A stretch of 64,000 bases of DNA from Laceyella tengchongensis. GTDB lineage: Bacteria > Bacillota > Bacilli > Thermoactinomycetales > Thermoactinomycetaceae. Below are positions 8,864-16,770 of the stretch, piece by piece (within the stretch, counting starts at the first letter, position 1; every line of letters begins with the position of its first letter). Location: positions 62,001-126,000 of the forward strand of contig NZ_FXTU01000003.1 in assembly GCF_900182735.1 (NCBI RefSeq), given 5' to 3'. The notes below the pieces were generated by a model. The model worked only from the letters and a program-made list of their open reading frames with translations, made no database searches and was not told the DNA's origin. The position numbers and the translations under genes are program-made.

Positions 8864-9388
8864 ATGGATGTTTCAAAACAGGACTTATATGATCTCATTG
8901 ACCGACTTGATCCGCGGGAATGGAAAGCGGCGCATGCTTTCCTTTTGAATTTGGTGCAAACAGCGAGTCAGGATGCGTCTCAATCACAGAAAAGGCGATT
9001 TTATGCCGAGATTGAAAAGAAAGAAGCGGTGGTTCGTCCCATTTCTGAAAGGGAAATGGAACAAATGAGCGGTTTGTTGGAACAGTTGACGCTAAGCGAG
9101 TTGCAAGCCGAATTGGCTGTTCCCGTAACTTGGAATGGGCCGATCGACTGCCACGTGATGATCAGCGCCGCGATCGTACCTTTTTTGCGGGAGCAATCCC
9201 CTTCGGAACAGCGCACCATCATGGAAACGATGGCAGAGCTCCAGTGCTTCCCACCGCGGTTGGAGATGCGGCGCTTATTTGAGTTGGAAGGGAATCTTCA
9301 GTTAAACATGGGCTTGTATCGATCGATTTGTTACATTGATCATGAAAATGATGCCATTGTGGTGTTCACACTTGATTATGATGGATAG
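8864..9388 (+). CDS. Hypothetical protein with antitoxin-like N-terminus and RelE/ParE-like C-terminus
   Basis: This 174-residue protein is not confidently recognised. Residues 5-35 (DLYDLIDRLDPREWKAAHAF) resemble the start of small antitoxins that precede RelE/ParE toxins. The last 80 residues follow the RelE/ParE pattern: a helical hairpin, then FELEGNLQLNMGLYRSICYI and a final hydrophobic strand. A good site (GGAGGGG) precedes the ATG. If the reading is right, both parts of a toxin-antitoxin pair are fused in one chain, which usually signals a domesticated function. The homology is judged by pattern only. Confidence 0.5.
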   Translation: MDVSKQDLYDLIDRLDPREWKAAHAFLLNLVQTASQDASQSQKRRFYAEIEKKEAVVRPISEREMEQMSGLLEQLTLSELQAELAVPVTWNGPIDCHVMISAAIVPFLREQSPSEQRTIMETMAELQCFPPRLEMRRLFELEGNLQLNMGLYRSICYIDHENDAIVVFTLDYDG

Positions 9389-9521
9389 ACTGATCGCTGT
9401 CACCAAGTTATTCGCAGTGGCTGTGATTAGCCGCTACGAACGGATGGGGGTAGCCCCGCACCTTCTGCCTGAATTGAAATAAATAGGACGGTATTGTAGT
9501 ATTTGATTGGAGGTGGATCGC

Positions 9522-10190
9522 ATGAGAAGGATTTTATCCGTTGTGATGGCCGGTTCTGTGGCGATGTTTGTAGCTGCCTGTTCGAATGGCAAGACGGTGG
9601 CTGATCAACAAGCTCAGAAAGAAGAAAAATCCTTGTCCAACCAGTCAGAAGCACCGTATGTGGCACCTGATCCGGATGATTTATATAAGGTGGCGCCTGC
9701 CGAAGATTTGTACCAGCCACCGAAAATGTACATACCGGCACCACCCTATACGCCACCTAAGATGGCACCAGCCAATTTCAAATATGTTCCGCCGGAAATG
9801 ATCCATCCTGACATGGAGATCAAAACGACCGACAAGCATGTGGTGATTGAACTGCCAGAACACATTTTGTTTGATACCGACTCTGCCGTCTTGCGCAAAG
9901 AGGCTTATCCGGCGCTGGCTCAAATCGCCAAATCCCTTTCCAAAACGGAAAATGCTCACTTCCAGATTCATGGGCATACCGATCACCGGGGCTCCCATGA
10001 GCATAATCTGCAATTGTCGCAAGAGCGGGCCGACGCGGTGAAAAAGGCGTTGGTGGAAAAGTTCAGCGTAAACGAAGCGCTGCTGTCAACGAAAGGGTGG
10101 GGAGAAACCAAACCACTTGTGGCTAACGATTCTCCCGAAAACATGCAGAAAAATCGCCGGGTAGAAGTAATCGTGGTTCCCAGTGGCTGA
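9522..10190 (+). CDS. OmpA-family peptidoglycan-binding lipoprotein
   Basis: The 222-residue protein starts with a lipoprotein signal peptide ending in the lipobox FVAAC (lipid-modified Cys at about residue 20). A proline-rich spacer with repeated PPKM/PPEM units follows, then an OmpA C-terminal domain (about 110-222). The domain contains the HGHTDHRGSHEHNLQLSQER and NRRVEV signatures that bind diaminopimelate in peptidoglycan. GGAGG precedes ATG 9522. In a Gram-positive cell it would tether the membrane to the wall. OmpA domains are more typical of Gram-negative envelopes and MotB-like stators, but no transmembrane stator helix is present here. A hairpin follows. Confidence 0.87.
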   Translation: MRRILSVVMAGSVAMFVAACSNGKTVADQQAQKEEKSLSNQSEAPYVAPDPDDLYKVAPAEDLYQPPKMYIPAPPYTPPKMAPANFKYVPPEMIHPDMEIKTTDKHVVIELPEHILFDTDSAVLRKEAYPALAQIAKSLSKTENAHFQIHGHTDHRGSHEHNLQLSQERADAVKKALVEKFSVNEALLSTKGWGETKPLVANDSPENMQKNRRVEVIVVPSG

Positions 10191-10196
10191 TATCGC

Positions 10197-10227
10197 ATGC
10201 ACGGTCTGAAACAGATCGTGCATTTAT
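10197..10227 (+). terminator. Probable terminator after the OmpA-like gene
   Basis: ATGCACGGTCTG pairs with CAGATCGTGCAT (one G-T pair) around AAA, followed by a weak TTAT tail. Confidence 0.55.
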
Positions 10228-10289
10228 ACTGACAAGATATTGTATGACAAAGGGATATCATCGAGGGTTTTAACATGCTTTGCTGGAAT

Positions 10290-10431
10290 GCCGGCTATAT
10301 CTATACCATTGCCGATAGGTTTATCAAATTGCAGGGATGCCCGTCAAAACGCCTTAAAGCGTCGTACAGAAGGGCATAGTGAAAAAGAAGATTTCTGCCG
10401 GCCATCCGTTAGCAAACGGTTGGCTTTTCTT
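10290..10431 (+). ncRNA. Riboswitch-like leader RNA with terminator, upstream of BCCT transporter
   Basis: Nested pairings are visible: an outer stem GCCGGC (10290-10295) with GCCGGC (10397-10402), an inner stem ATGCCC (10337-10342) with GGGCAT (10372-10377), and within it ACGC/GCGT (10349-10352 and 10359-10362). The outer stem's 3' strand shares bases with the 5' arm of a terminator (GCCATCCGTT/AACGGTTGGC, 10401-10424, then TTTTCTT). That gives the mutually exclusive folding expected of a riboswitch. It does not match any class I can recall. Confidence 0.5.
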
Positions 10432-10573
10432 GTAGTTCAATCATTTCAAGCCGGCTAAGGGGACGTCAGCGCCTGGGTTTTGCTCAGGCCATGCAAGCTT
10501 GTCCAATGTGTGTTAAATTGGTTAAGTAAGCCGGATTCGGCATACAGATTATTCCAATTAGAAAGGGAGAATC

Positions 10574-12121
10574 ATGAAGAAAAAAATTGCCAATGTGTTT
10601 TTCATTTCCATCGTATTGTCTGTTCTGTTTATTGCGTGGGGTGTTATAGCACCCAAAAGTCTTGCCAGTGTTACCTCTATGATCCAAACGTTTCTCCAAG
10701 ACCGTTTTGGATGGTTTTACCTCTTTTCCGCCACCGGATTCCTCATTTTTTCCCTCTATTTGATTTTTAGCCCGTATGGCAAAATCAAGCTGGGCAAAGA
10801 CGATGATAAGCCTGAGTACAGTCGAATCAGCTGGTTTGCCATGCTGTTTAGCGCCGGTATGGGAATTGGGCTTGTGTTTTGGGGAGTGGCTGAACCGCTT
10901 TCCCATTACCACGTACCGCTTGTAGGTGAAGGACAAACGCCAGATGCCGCACGTATGGCCATGCGTTACTCTTTCTTCCATTGGGGCCTTCACCCTTGGG
11001 GAACTTATAGTGTGTTGGCCTTGGCGTTGGCTTACTTTAATTTCCGAAAAAAAACCCCCGGACTTATCAGTCACATTTTTTATCCTTTGTTGAAAGAAAA
11101 AGTGAACGGCCCGATCGGCAAAATGATCGATGTGATTGCCGTTTTTGCCACCGTGTTTGGCGTCGCGACGTCATTGGGCTTTGGCGCCGCCCAAATCGGT
11201 GGGGGGATTTCATATATCACTTCCATTGACAACAATTTCACCACCCAACTGATTATCATCGTCGTGGTGACGTGTTTGTTTTTGTTGTCCGCGGTTTCAG
11301 GTTTGAGCAAAGGCATTCAATATTTGAGCAATCTCAATATCTTGTTGGCATTGTTGCTGCTTTTGTTCCTTTTATTCGCAGGGCCTACAAAGTTTCTTAT
11401 GAATTTGTTGATCAGCACCATTGGCGGGTATCTGCAGAACCTTCCCACGATGAGCTTCTACATGGCTCCGTTCCAACCCGAAGCGAATGATTGGGTTCAG
11501 AATTGGACCGTTTTTTATTGGGCGTGGTGGATCGCTTGGGCTCCGTTTGTCGGCACGTTTATCGCCCGTGTTTCCAAAGGGAGAACGGTGAGGGAGTTCA
11601 TTATCGGCGTTCTTCTGGTACCGACCACTTTTTGCGCTATTTGGTTCGCCGTATTTGGCGGAGCGGGCTTACATCTGGACATTAACCAAGGGCTTCCCTT
11701 ATTTGAGACGATGAATGACAAAGGCACGGAAGTGGTGTTGTTTAACGTGTTACAACAATATCCGCTTGGACAAGTGATGACAGTGTTGGCCGTCTTGTTG
11801 ATCGCCACCTTTTTCATCACTTCGGCGGATTCAGCCACGTTTGTGTTAGGAATGCAGACAACAAACGGGTCTTTAAATCCACCGAATCGCGTTAAGTATA
11901 TCTGGGGCTTTATCATTTCCGCGTCGGCCGCGGTGTTGCTTTATTCAGGTGGATTGGAGGCGTTGCAGACAACTTCCATCATTGCCTCCTTCCCTTTCAT
12001 CTTCATTTTGTTCGGAGTGATTGTTTCACTGATGAAGTCATTCCAGCAAGAACGTTCTGCCGTTGTGAAAGTTAAATATACGGATCAACTGGAGGCGTCC
12101 GCCAAAAACGCCCAATCGTGA
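10574..12121 (+). CDS. opuD: BCCT family transporter (glycine betaine/choline/carnitine type)
   Basis: This 515-residue integral membrane protein has about 12 transmembrane helices. It carries the BCCT signature region in TM8 (FYWAWWIAWAPFVGTFIARVSKGRTVREF), which includes the aromatic substrate-binding Trp residues. FSAGMGIGLVFWGVAEPLSH earlier in the chain is typical of sodium-coupled betaine carriers. It resembles OpuD, which imports glycine betaine for osmoprotection. The short basic C-terminal tail would match the osmosensing region of the family. The gene stands alone behind a structured leader, which suggests control by transcription attenuation. Confidence 0.9.
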   Translation: MKKKIANVFFISIVLSVLFIAWGVIAPKSLASVTSMIQTFLQDRFGWFYLFSATGFLIFSLYLIFSPYGKIKLGKDDDKPEYSRISWFAMLFSAGMGIGLVFWGVAEPLSHYHVPLVGEGQTPDAARMAMRYSFFHWGLHPWGTYSVLALALAYFNFRKKTPGLISHIFYPLLKEKVNGPIGKMIDVIAVFATVFGVATSLGFGAAQIGGGISYITSIDNNFTTQLIIIVVVTCLFLLSAVSGLSKGIQYLSNLNILLALLLLLFLLFAGPTKFLMNLLISTIGGYLQNLPTMSFYMAPFQPEANDWVQNWTVFYWAWWIAWAPFVGTFIARVSKGRTVREFIIGVLLVPTTFCAIWFAVFGGAGLHLDINQGLPLFETMNDKGTEVVLFNVLQQYPLGQVMTVLAVLLIATFFITSADSATFVLGMQTTNGSLNPPNRVKYIWGFIISASAAVLLYSGGLEALQTTSIIASFPFIFILFGVIVSLMKSFQQERSAVVKVKYTDQLEASAKNAQS

Positions 12122-12188
12122 ACGGCGGATGTATGAAGCGGATGTTTTCGGTGCATAGTAATACTGAAAAGATCAAATCTGGATTTTT

Positions 12189-12222
12189 AGGAGGAGCCTG
12201 TCACCGATGGGCTCCTTTTGTC
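12189..12222 (+). promoter_or_regulatory. Leader hairpin A upstream of mpsC-like gene
   Basis: TTTAGGAGGAG is followed by a hairpin (GGAGCC/GGCTCC) and TTTTGTC. A near twin occurs at 12747-12786. Because the same primary sequence precedes two neighbouring ion-related genes, it looks like a conserved regulatory RNA. It could alternatively be a plain terminator of the BCCT gene. Confidence 0.5.
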
Positions 12223-12271
12223 TTTTCCAGTCCCACGGTCATAAGCCAAAGGCAAGAAAGGGGTAGGGAAG

Positions 12272-12637
12272 ATGCAAACAAGTAATCAGCCGGCGATCCA
12301 GAAAATGATTTGTGATGCGTACAGTGAAGGACAACGTCGGTTATTTGGAGCCGTGCGCACGGATGTGGAAGCTGTATTGCACCAAGATAAGATTTTCATT
12401 CTTGCTGGGAATGCTGCAACCATGAAGGATGCTTACCCGCGCATGTCCATTCGTGGGAGACGGATCGATTCGGTCTTGCAGGAAATGAAACAGAGGGAAT
12501 ATCATAACGATATGCGTTCCATGCTTGCCGAGATCACCGGCCATGCCGTCTTATCTGGACAGTCGAATATTTTTATCGACAATGGACTGACATTGGATAT
12601 TTATTGCATGGATAAAACGGTGCATGATATTCCATAA
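12272..12637 (+). CDS. MpsC/DUF2294 family protein
   Basis: This 121-residue soluble protein fits the DUF2294 family, called MpsC in Staphylococcus, where MpsABC is described as a cation-translocating, membrane-potential or bicarbonate-linked system. Family-like features are GAVRTDVEAVLHQDKIFIL near residue 25 and a long helix with RSMLAEITGHAVLSGQSNIFID. AAAGGGG precedes the ATG. MpsA and MpsB partners are not in the window. Instead, an NhaD-like permease lies directly downstream with the same type of leader hairpin, which suggests shared ionic control. I am fairly sure of the family and unsure of the molecular role. Confidence 0.75.
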   Translation: MQTSNQPAIQKMICDAYSEGQRRLFGAVRTDVEAVLHQDKIFILAGNAATMKDAYPRMSIRGRRIDSVLQEMKQREYHNDMRSMLAEITGHAVLSGQSNIFIDNGLTLDIYCMDKTVHDIP

Positions 12638-12746
12638 AATTGGGGTGTACCACGGGCGTTATCGCTATTTTTCATTGCGCTCGTCAATTTCTTTACAATT
12701 CTTGAGTGTTTTTATATAATGGTATACAAATGAATATGCGGAACAT

Positions 12747-12786
12747 GATTTAGGAGGAGACTGCCACTTGGCGGTCTCCTTTTGTC
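12747..12786 (+). promoter_or_regulatory. Leader hairpin B upstream of NhaD-like permease gene
   Basis: TTTAGGAGGAG then GGAGACTGCC/GGCGGTCTCC and TTTTGTC match leader A in both sequence and fold. A putative promoter with TATAAT lies just upstream (about 12715). The hairpin would sequester an AGGAGG sequence. Confidence 0.55.
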
Positions 12787-12889
12787 ATGTTCGCTTTTTT
12801 GCTATAAAGTGATAAAGTACCGCGAATTGCAGTTGTTTATATACACATTTCATGTGGATATAAATAAATAAAAATTGAGGAGGTACGAT

Positions 12890-14170
12890 ATGGAACAACA
12901 AGCTATTTTAGCCATAGGCATTTTTTTGGTGATTTATGCCTTAATTATTTCTGAAAAAATTCATCGCACCATTGTCGCCATGATTGGCGGAGGACTGATG
13001 GTGGCGTTAGGGATCATCGATCAAGAAACTGCCATCCATCACATCGATTTTAATACGCTAGGGTTGCTCATCGGCATGATGATCATTGTCAGCGTCACCG
13101 CTGAGACGGGATTGTTCAAGTATATTTCAGTGGTGGCGGCTAAGCGGGCTAAAGGAGAACCCGTTCGGATATTAATTTCGTTGGCACTGATCACGGCCCT
13201 GGGGTCGGCCTTTTTGGATAATGTTACGACCGTTCTCCTCATGGTGCCTGTCACGTTTAGTATCACCCGTCAATTACGGGTTTCCCCTGTGCCGTTTTTG
13301 ATCACCCAGATCATCTCTTCCAATGTGGGGGGAACGGCGACGCTGATCGGTGATCCGCCCAACATTATGATCGGTAGCGCGGTGAAAGAGTTGACGTTTA
13401 TGGCCTTTATCGAGAACTTAACTCCGATCACCATTATCATCATGGCCGTTTATGTACCGATTTTTGTGTTAATATATCGGAAGCAGATTCAAACCACGCC
13501 CGAACTGAAAGAAAGCATTATGAAACTGGATGAAAAAGAAGTTATTACCGATCATAAGCTACTCCGCAAATGTTTGATTGTTTTGGGGCTGACGATCCTG
13601 GGCTTTTTCATGCACCAGTTGTTACATCTGGAGTCAGCCACCGTCGCTCTCGGCGGCGCGTTCCTGTTGCTGTTGTTGACGGGTGAGCACACAATGGAAG
13701 AAGCGTTCACAAAAGTGGAATGGATGACGATTTTCTTTTTCATCGGTTTGTTTGTCCTCGTGTCGGGCTTGATTGAAACAGGAGTCATCGCCCAATTGGC
13801 GGAGTACGCGATTGAACTGACGAAGGGCGATGTGGTGGTGACATCGATGTTGATCCTGTGGCTCAGCGCGTTCGCGTCCGCTTTTCTTGACAACATTCCG
13901 TTTGTGGCCACGATGATTCCTATGATTCAAGAGATGGGGCAAATGGGGGTTAGTAATTTGGAGCCGTTGTGGTGGAGTTTGGCGCTGGGTGCCTGCCTCG
14001 GCGGCAATGGTACTTTGATTGGGGCGAGTGCGAATCTGATTGTTGCCGGCATGTCAGGCAAAGAAGGATATCCGATCACTTTCATCAAGTACTTGAAGGT
14101 TGGCTTTCCCCTGATGTTGTTGTCCATGGTCTTGGCCAGCGTCTATGTCTATTTCCGTTATTTGGTGTAA
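12890..14170 (+). CDS. ArsB/NhaD-superfamily permease (probable Na+/H+ antiporter-like)
   Basis: The 426-residue membrane protein has 10-12 helices and the paired signature of the ion transporter superfamily: SAFLDNVTTVLLMVPVT in the first half and SAFLDNIPFVATMIP in the second. VGGTATLIGDPPNIMIG and GGNGTLIGASANLIVAG lie at the matching re-entrant positions. These repeats are shared by NhaD sodium/proton antiporters and ArsB/CitM-type carriers. I favour a cation or organic anion carrier over arsenite because the arsenic genes lie elsewhere. ATG 12890 has AGGAGG six bases upstream. A 92-codon gene follows 12 bases later. Confidence 0.82.
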   Translation: MEQQAILAIGIFLVIYALIISEKIHRTIVAMIGGGLMVALGIIDQETAIHHIDFNTLGLLIGMMIIVSVTAETGLFKYISVVAAKRAKGEPVRILISLALITALGSAFLDNVTTVLLMVPVTFSITRQLRVSPVPFLITQIISSNVGGTATLIGDPPNIMIGSAVKELTFMAFIENLTPITIIIMAVYVPIFVLIYRKQIQTTPELKESIMKLDEKEVITDHKLLRKCLIVLGLTILGFFMHQLLHLESATVALGGAFLLLLLTGEHTMEEAFTKVEWMTIFFFIGLFVLVSGLIETGVIAQLAEYAIELTKGDVVVTSMLILWLSAFASAFLDNIPFVATMIPMIQEMGQMGVSNLEPLWWSLALGACLGGNGTLIGASANLIVAGMSGKEGYPITFIKYLKVGFPLMLLSMVLASVYVYFRYLV

Positions 14171-14182
14171 AGGAGAGAGATC

Positions 14183-14461
14183 ATGCTGCGATACGAATAT
14201 GACAACCAGAAATTGAACATGCAGGAGAAAGCGAATGGTAACGATGTTGAATTTGACATCCGTTGCTTGGATGGGGCGCTCGTAGAAGCGATCAAGCGGG
14301 TGCAAGAGCTGTTTGAGGATAATGATGTGCATACGGATGTGCTGTTTTACGCATACCCCAACCATGAATATCGGGTAATTGTGCGCCAAGATTATTATGT
14401 GGACTTTATCTTGGCCCTGATGAAACACCGGGTGTTGCAACGCGTGGAATGGACGACATAG
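14183..14461 (+). CDS. Hypothetical protein, operon partner of the NhaD-like permease
   Basis: This 92-residue, mostly acidic soluble protein is not recognised. It has a beta-alpha-beta look: RYEYDNQKLNM, then a helix LVEAIKRVQELFED, then the strand RVIVRQDYYVDFILALMKH. It begins 12 bases after the permease with AAAGGAGAGA as its site, so it is co-transcribed. It may be a regulatory or accessory subunit, by analogy with small partners of antiporters; that is inference only. Confidence 0.7.
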   Translation: MLRYEYDNQKLNMQEKANGNDVEFDIRCLDGALVEAIKRVQELFEDNDVHTDVLFYAYPNHEYRVIVRQDYYVDFILALMKHRVLQRVEWTT

Positions 14462-14495
14462 GCTAAAGGCTAACCACCTGCAGCCGGAATAAAAC

Positions 14496-14536
14496 AAGAA
14501 GCCTCCTTTTGTAAGCTGAAAGGAGGCTTCTTTCTA
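14496..14536. terminator. Bidirectional terminator
   Basis: AGAAGCCTCCTTT pairs with AAAGGAGGCTTCT, with T-rich flanks on both strands. It separates the convergent permease operon and symporter gene. Confidence 0.85.
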
Positions 14537-14543
14537 TATATGG

Positions 14544-15776
14544 TTATGCTACTTGCTCTTCTTTGTCTTTTTCTCCTTTGGCGACAACGATTGCTACGCA
14601 CACATCTCCAGTGATGTTGGTTGCCGTCCTGCTCATATCGAGCAAGCGGTCTACCCCCAACACAATCGCGATACCCTCCACCGGCAGGCCAACCGATTGC
14701 AATACCATGGTCAGCATGATCAAACCGGCTCCGGGGACGGCGGCTGTGCCGATGGAAGCCAATGTGGCCGTCAGGATGATGACCAATTGCTCTTCCAATC
14801 CCAGCGGGATGCCATACAGTTGCGCGATGAACAGCGCAGCCACCCCTTGCATGATGGCGGTGCCGTCCATATTGATGGTGGCCCCCAGAGGCAAGACGAA
14901 ACTGCTGATTGATTTGGGGATGTGAAAGTCTTTTTCAGCTACGTCCATGGTGACTGGCAAAGTGGCCGCACTGCTGCTGGTGGTGAAAGCTACCTCTATT
15001 GCCCGCCCCATTTTCTTGAAAAACTGTATCGGGTTGTATTTGGCGAACAAGCTTAGCAACGCACTGTAAGTGATTCCCATGTGAACGATCAATGCCAGGA
15101 TCAAGGTGATCATGTACCACGCCATCGAGCCGATCAAGTCAATGCCAGCTTGCCCAATCGCCCGCGCCATTAACGCGAAAGCGGCATACGGCGCACAAGC
15201 CATGATGATGGTCACCAATCTCAGCATGATCTCATTGCCTTGATCGATAAACTGCCGCACTTGATCCACTTTGTTTCCCAACAAAGCCATGCCGATACCA
15301 AACAGCAACGCGAAGAAAATAATTTGCAACATGTCTGCATTGGCCATCGCCGACACCGGATTTTCGGGAATGATGTTCAACAGGGTGTCTTTCATGCTTG
15401 GAGCCGTTTCAATCTTCGGCTTTTCAGCCGGTTTCTCAATACTCGTACCCACACCGGGCTCGATGAGGTTAGCCAATATCAAGGCGAAGGTAATCGCAAT
15501 CGCGGTAGTGAGAATATAAAGGACGATGGTCTTTATGCCGATCCGTCCCAATTTCTTGGGATCGGCAATGCCCGCGGCCCCTGCTACCAAGGAGAAGAAA
15601 ACCAAGGGGACTACAACCATTTTGATCGCTTTAATAAACAAGACACTGATTGGGTCAAATAAATAATTGTTCAATAGTTTGAATAGTTCAGGTAAAAATA
15701 AGTTTAGGATGACACCGACGATAAGGCCAAGAATGATGCCGATTAATATTTTGGTTGTCAGTGAGAGTTTTTTCAT
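14544..15776 (-). CDS. gltP: Dicarboxylate/amino acid:cation symporter (DAACS family)
   Basis: This 410-residue membrane symporter takes up glutamate, aspartate or C4-dicarboxylates with protons or sodium. The family motifs are all present: TTSSSAATLPVT in hairpin loop 1 (about residue 265), NMDGTAIM in TM7 and the second hairpin loop GTAAVPGAGLIML. DRLLDMSRTATNITGD carries the substrate-binding Asp/Arg region in TM8. It stands alone, facing left. The exact substrate is not decidable from sequence. Confidence 0.9.
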   Translation of the reverse strand: MKKLSLTTKILIGIILGLIVGVILNLFLPELFKLLNNYLFDPISVLFIKAIKMVVVPLVFFSLVAGAAGIADPKKLGRIGIKTIVLYILTTAIAITFALILANLIEPGVGTSIEKPAEKPKIETAPSMKDTLLNIIPENPVSAMANADMLQIIFFALLFGIGMALLGNKVDQVRQFIDQGNEIMLRLVTIIMACAPYAAFALMARAIGQAGIDLIGSMAWYMITLILALIVHMGITYSALLSLFAKYNPIQFFKKMGRAIEVAFTTSSSAATLPVTMDVAEKDFHIPKSISSFVLPLGATINMDGTAIMQGVAALFIAQLYGIPLGLEEQLVIILTATLASIGTAAVPGAGLIMLTMVLQSVGLPVEGIAIVLGVDRLLDMSRTATNITGDVCVAIVVAKGEKDKEEQVA

Positions 15777-15980
15777 AAATCCACACCTTTCATCTTTGCT
15801 TTACGTTTTGTGTTGGGAAAATGGCATAATTCATTATATTGTAAATATCAAGTTTATTATAACATTTCAATATGGCGATGTGCATAATGGTATTTGACGG
15901 GTGATGGGCGGCATATGCAAAATTTCAGTGCGTATGATACGATTGTTGTGAAACTTTGGCGGGGCGTAATCGATAGAGTG

Positions 15981-16020
15981 GAAGGGTGGTATTTCTAGCA
16001 GAAATGCCACCTTCTTTTTT
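15981..16020 (+). terminator. Strong terminator/attenuator 37 bases before the response regulator gene
   Basis: GAAGGGTGG-ATTTC pairs with GAAAT-CCACCTTC, followed by TTTTTT. No rightward gene precedes it, because the symporter gene upstream runs left. It therefore ends either a leader transcript or a small RNA. Confidence 0.75.
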
Positions 16021-16056
16021 GAAAATGTATGCTGAAGTGGCAGAGGGGGGAGCCCA

Positions 16057-16770
16057 TTGGAGAACATACGCGTGCTGATCGCCGATGATGATAAAGAGAT
16101 CAGGGACTTGTTGAAAAAATATTTGCAGCGGGAGTTGTATGAAGTCGACACCGCTATCAATGGAGAGGAGGTGCTTCGCTTGTTTTCGCACAAGAAGTAC
16201 AACCTCATCATTTTGGATCTGATGATGCCGAAGGTGGATGGGATGGAAGTGTGTAGAAAATTGAGGGACAAAAGTAATGTGCCGATTCTGATGCTGACGG
16301 CCAAAGATGATGAAGTAGATAAGATCGTCGGCTTGAGCATTGGGGCAGACGATTATATCACCAAACCATTCAGCATTAATGAAGTCGTCGCTAGGGTCAA
16401 GGCGCTCTTAAGAAGATTTTTGGTGCTTGGCAGTGAGGATCGTTCTTGTGTAAACGAAGTGCTTAAATACAGAGGGCTCACAGTGGACTTAAAAACGTAC
16501 ACCGTCACCCGTGATGGGTGTGAAGTAGCGTTGACCGCAAAAGAGTTTCAATTGCTCAAGTTTTTCGTTACCCATCCGGGCCAGGTGTTCACCAAAACGC
16601 AATTGTTTCGCAATGTTTGGGACAACAACTACATGGAAGATGATAATACGGTGATGGTGCATATCAGAAAGCTGAGAAAGAAAATTGAAGCAGATCCTTC
16701 CAATCCGCAGTTCATTCAGACGGTATGGGGCATTGGCTATAAGTTTGTGGGTGAAAAAGATGAATCATAA
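16057..16770 (+). CDS. OmpR-family response regulator
   Basis: This 237-residue two-domain regulator has a receiver domain at 1-120 with acidic pocket DDDKE, phosphoacceptor Asp in LIILDLMMP and conserved Lys in YITKPF. A winged-helix DNA-binding domain occupies about 140-232 (LTAKEFQLL, IQTVWGIGYKF). The start is TTG with GGGGGAG upstream. It overlaps the histidine kinase by 11 bases. Together with the two ABC genes downstream, this is the usual layout of a peptide-antibiotic or lantibiotic stress module. Confidence 0.93.
   Translation: MENIRVLIADDDKEIRDLLKKYLQRELYEVDTAINGEEVLRLFSHKKYNLIILDLMMPKVDGMEVCRKLRDKSNVPILMLTAKDDEVDKIVGLSIGADDYITKPFSINEVVARVKALLRRFLVLGSEDRSCVNEVLKYRGLTVDLKTYTVTRDGCEVALTAKEFQLLKFFVTHPGQVFTKTQLFRNVWDNNYMEDDNTVMVHIRKLRKKIEADPSNPQFIQTVWGIGYKFVGEKDES

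Noticed and set aside
10240..10458. 72-codon frame over the leader of the BCCT gene
   Set aside because: The stems and terminator explain the sequence better, and no ribosome binding site precedes it.
12890..14170. Arsenite pump ArsB for the permease
   Set aside because: The repeats are shared by the whole superfamily. There are no arsenic genes beside it, and its neighbours point to sodium or organic ions.
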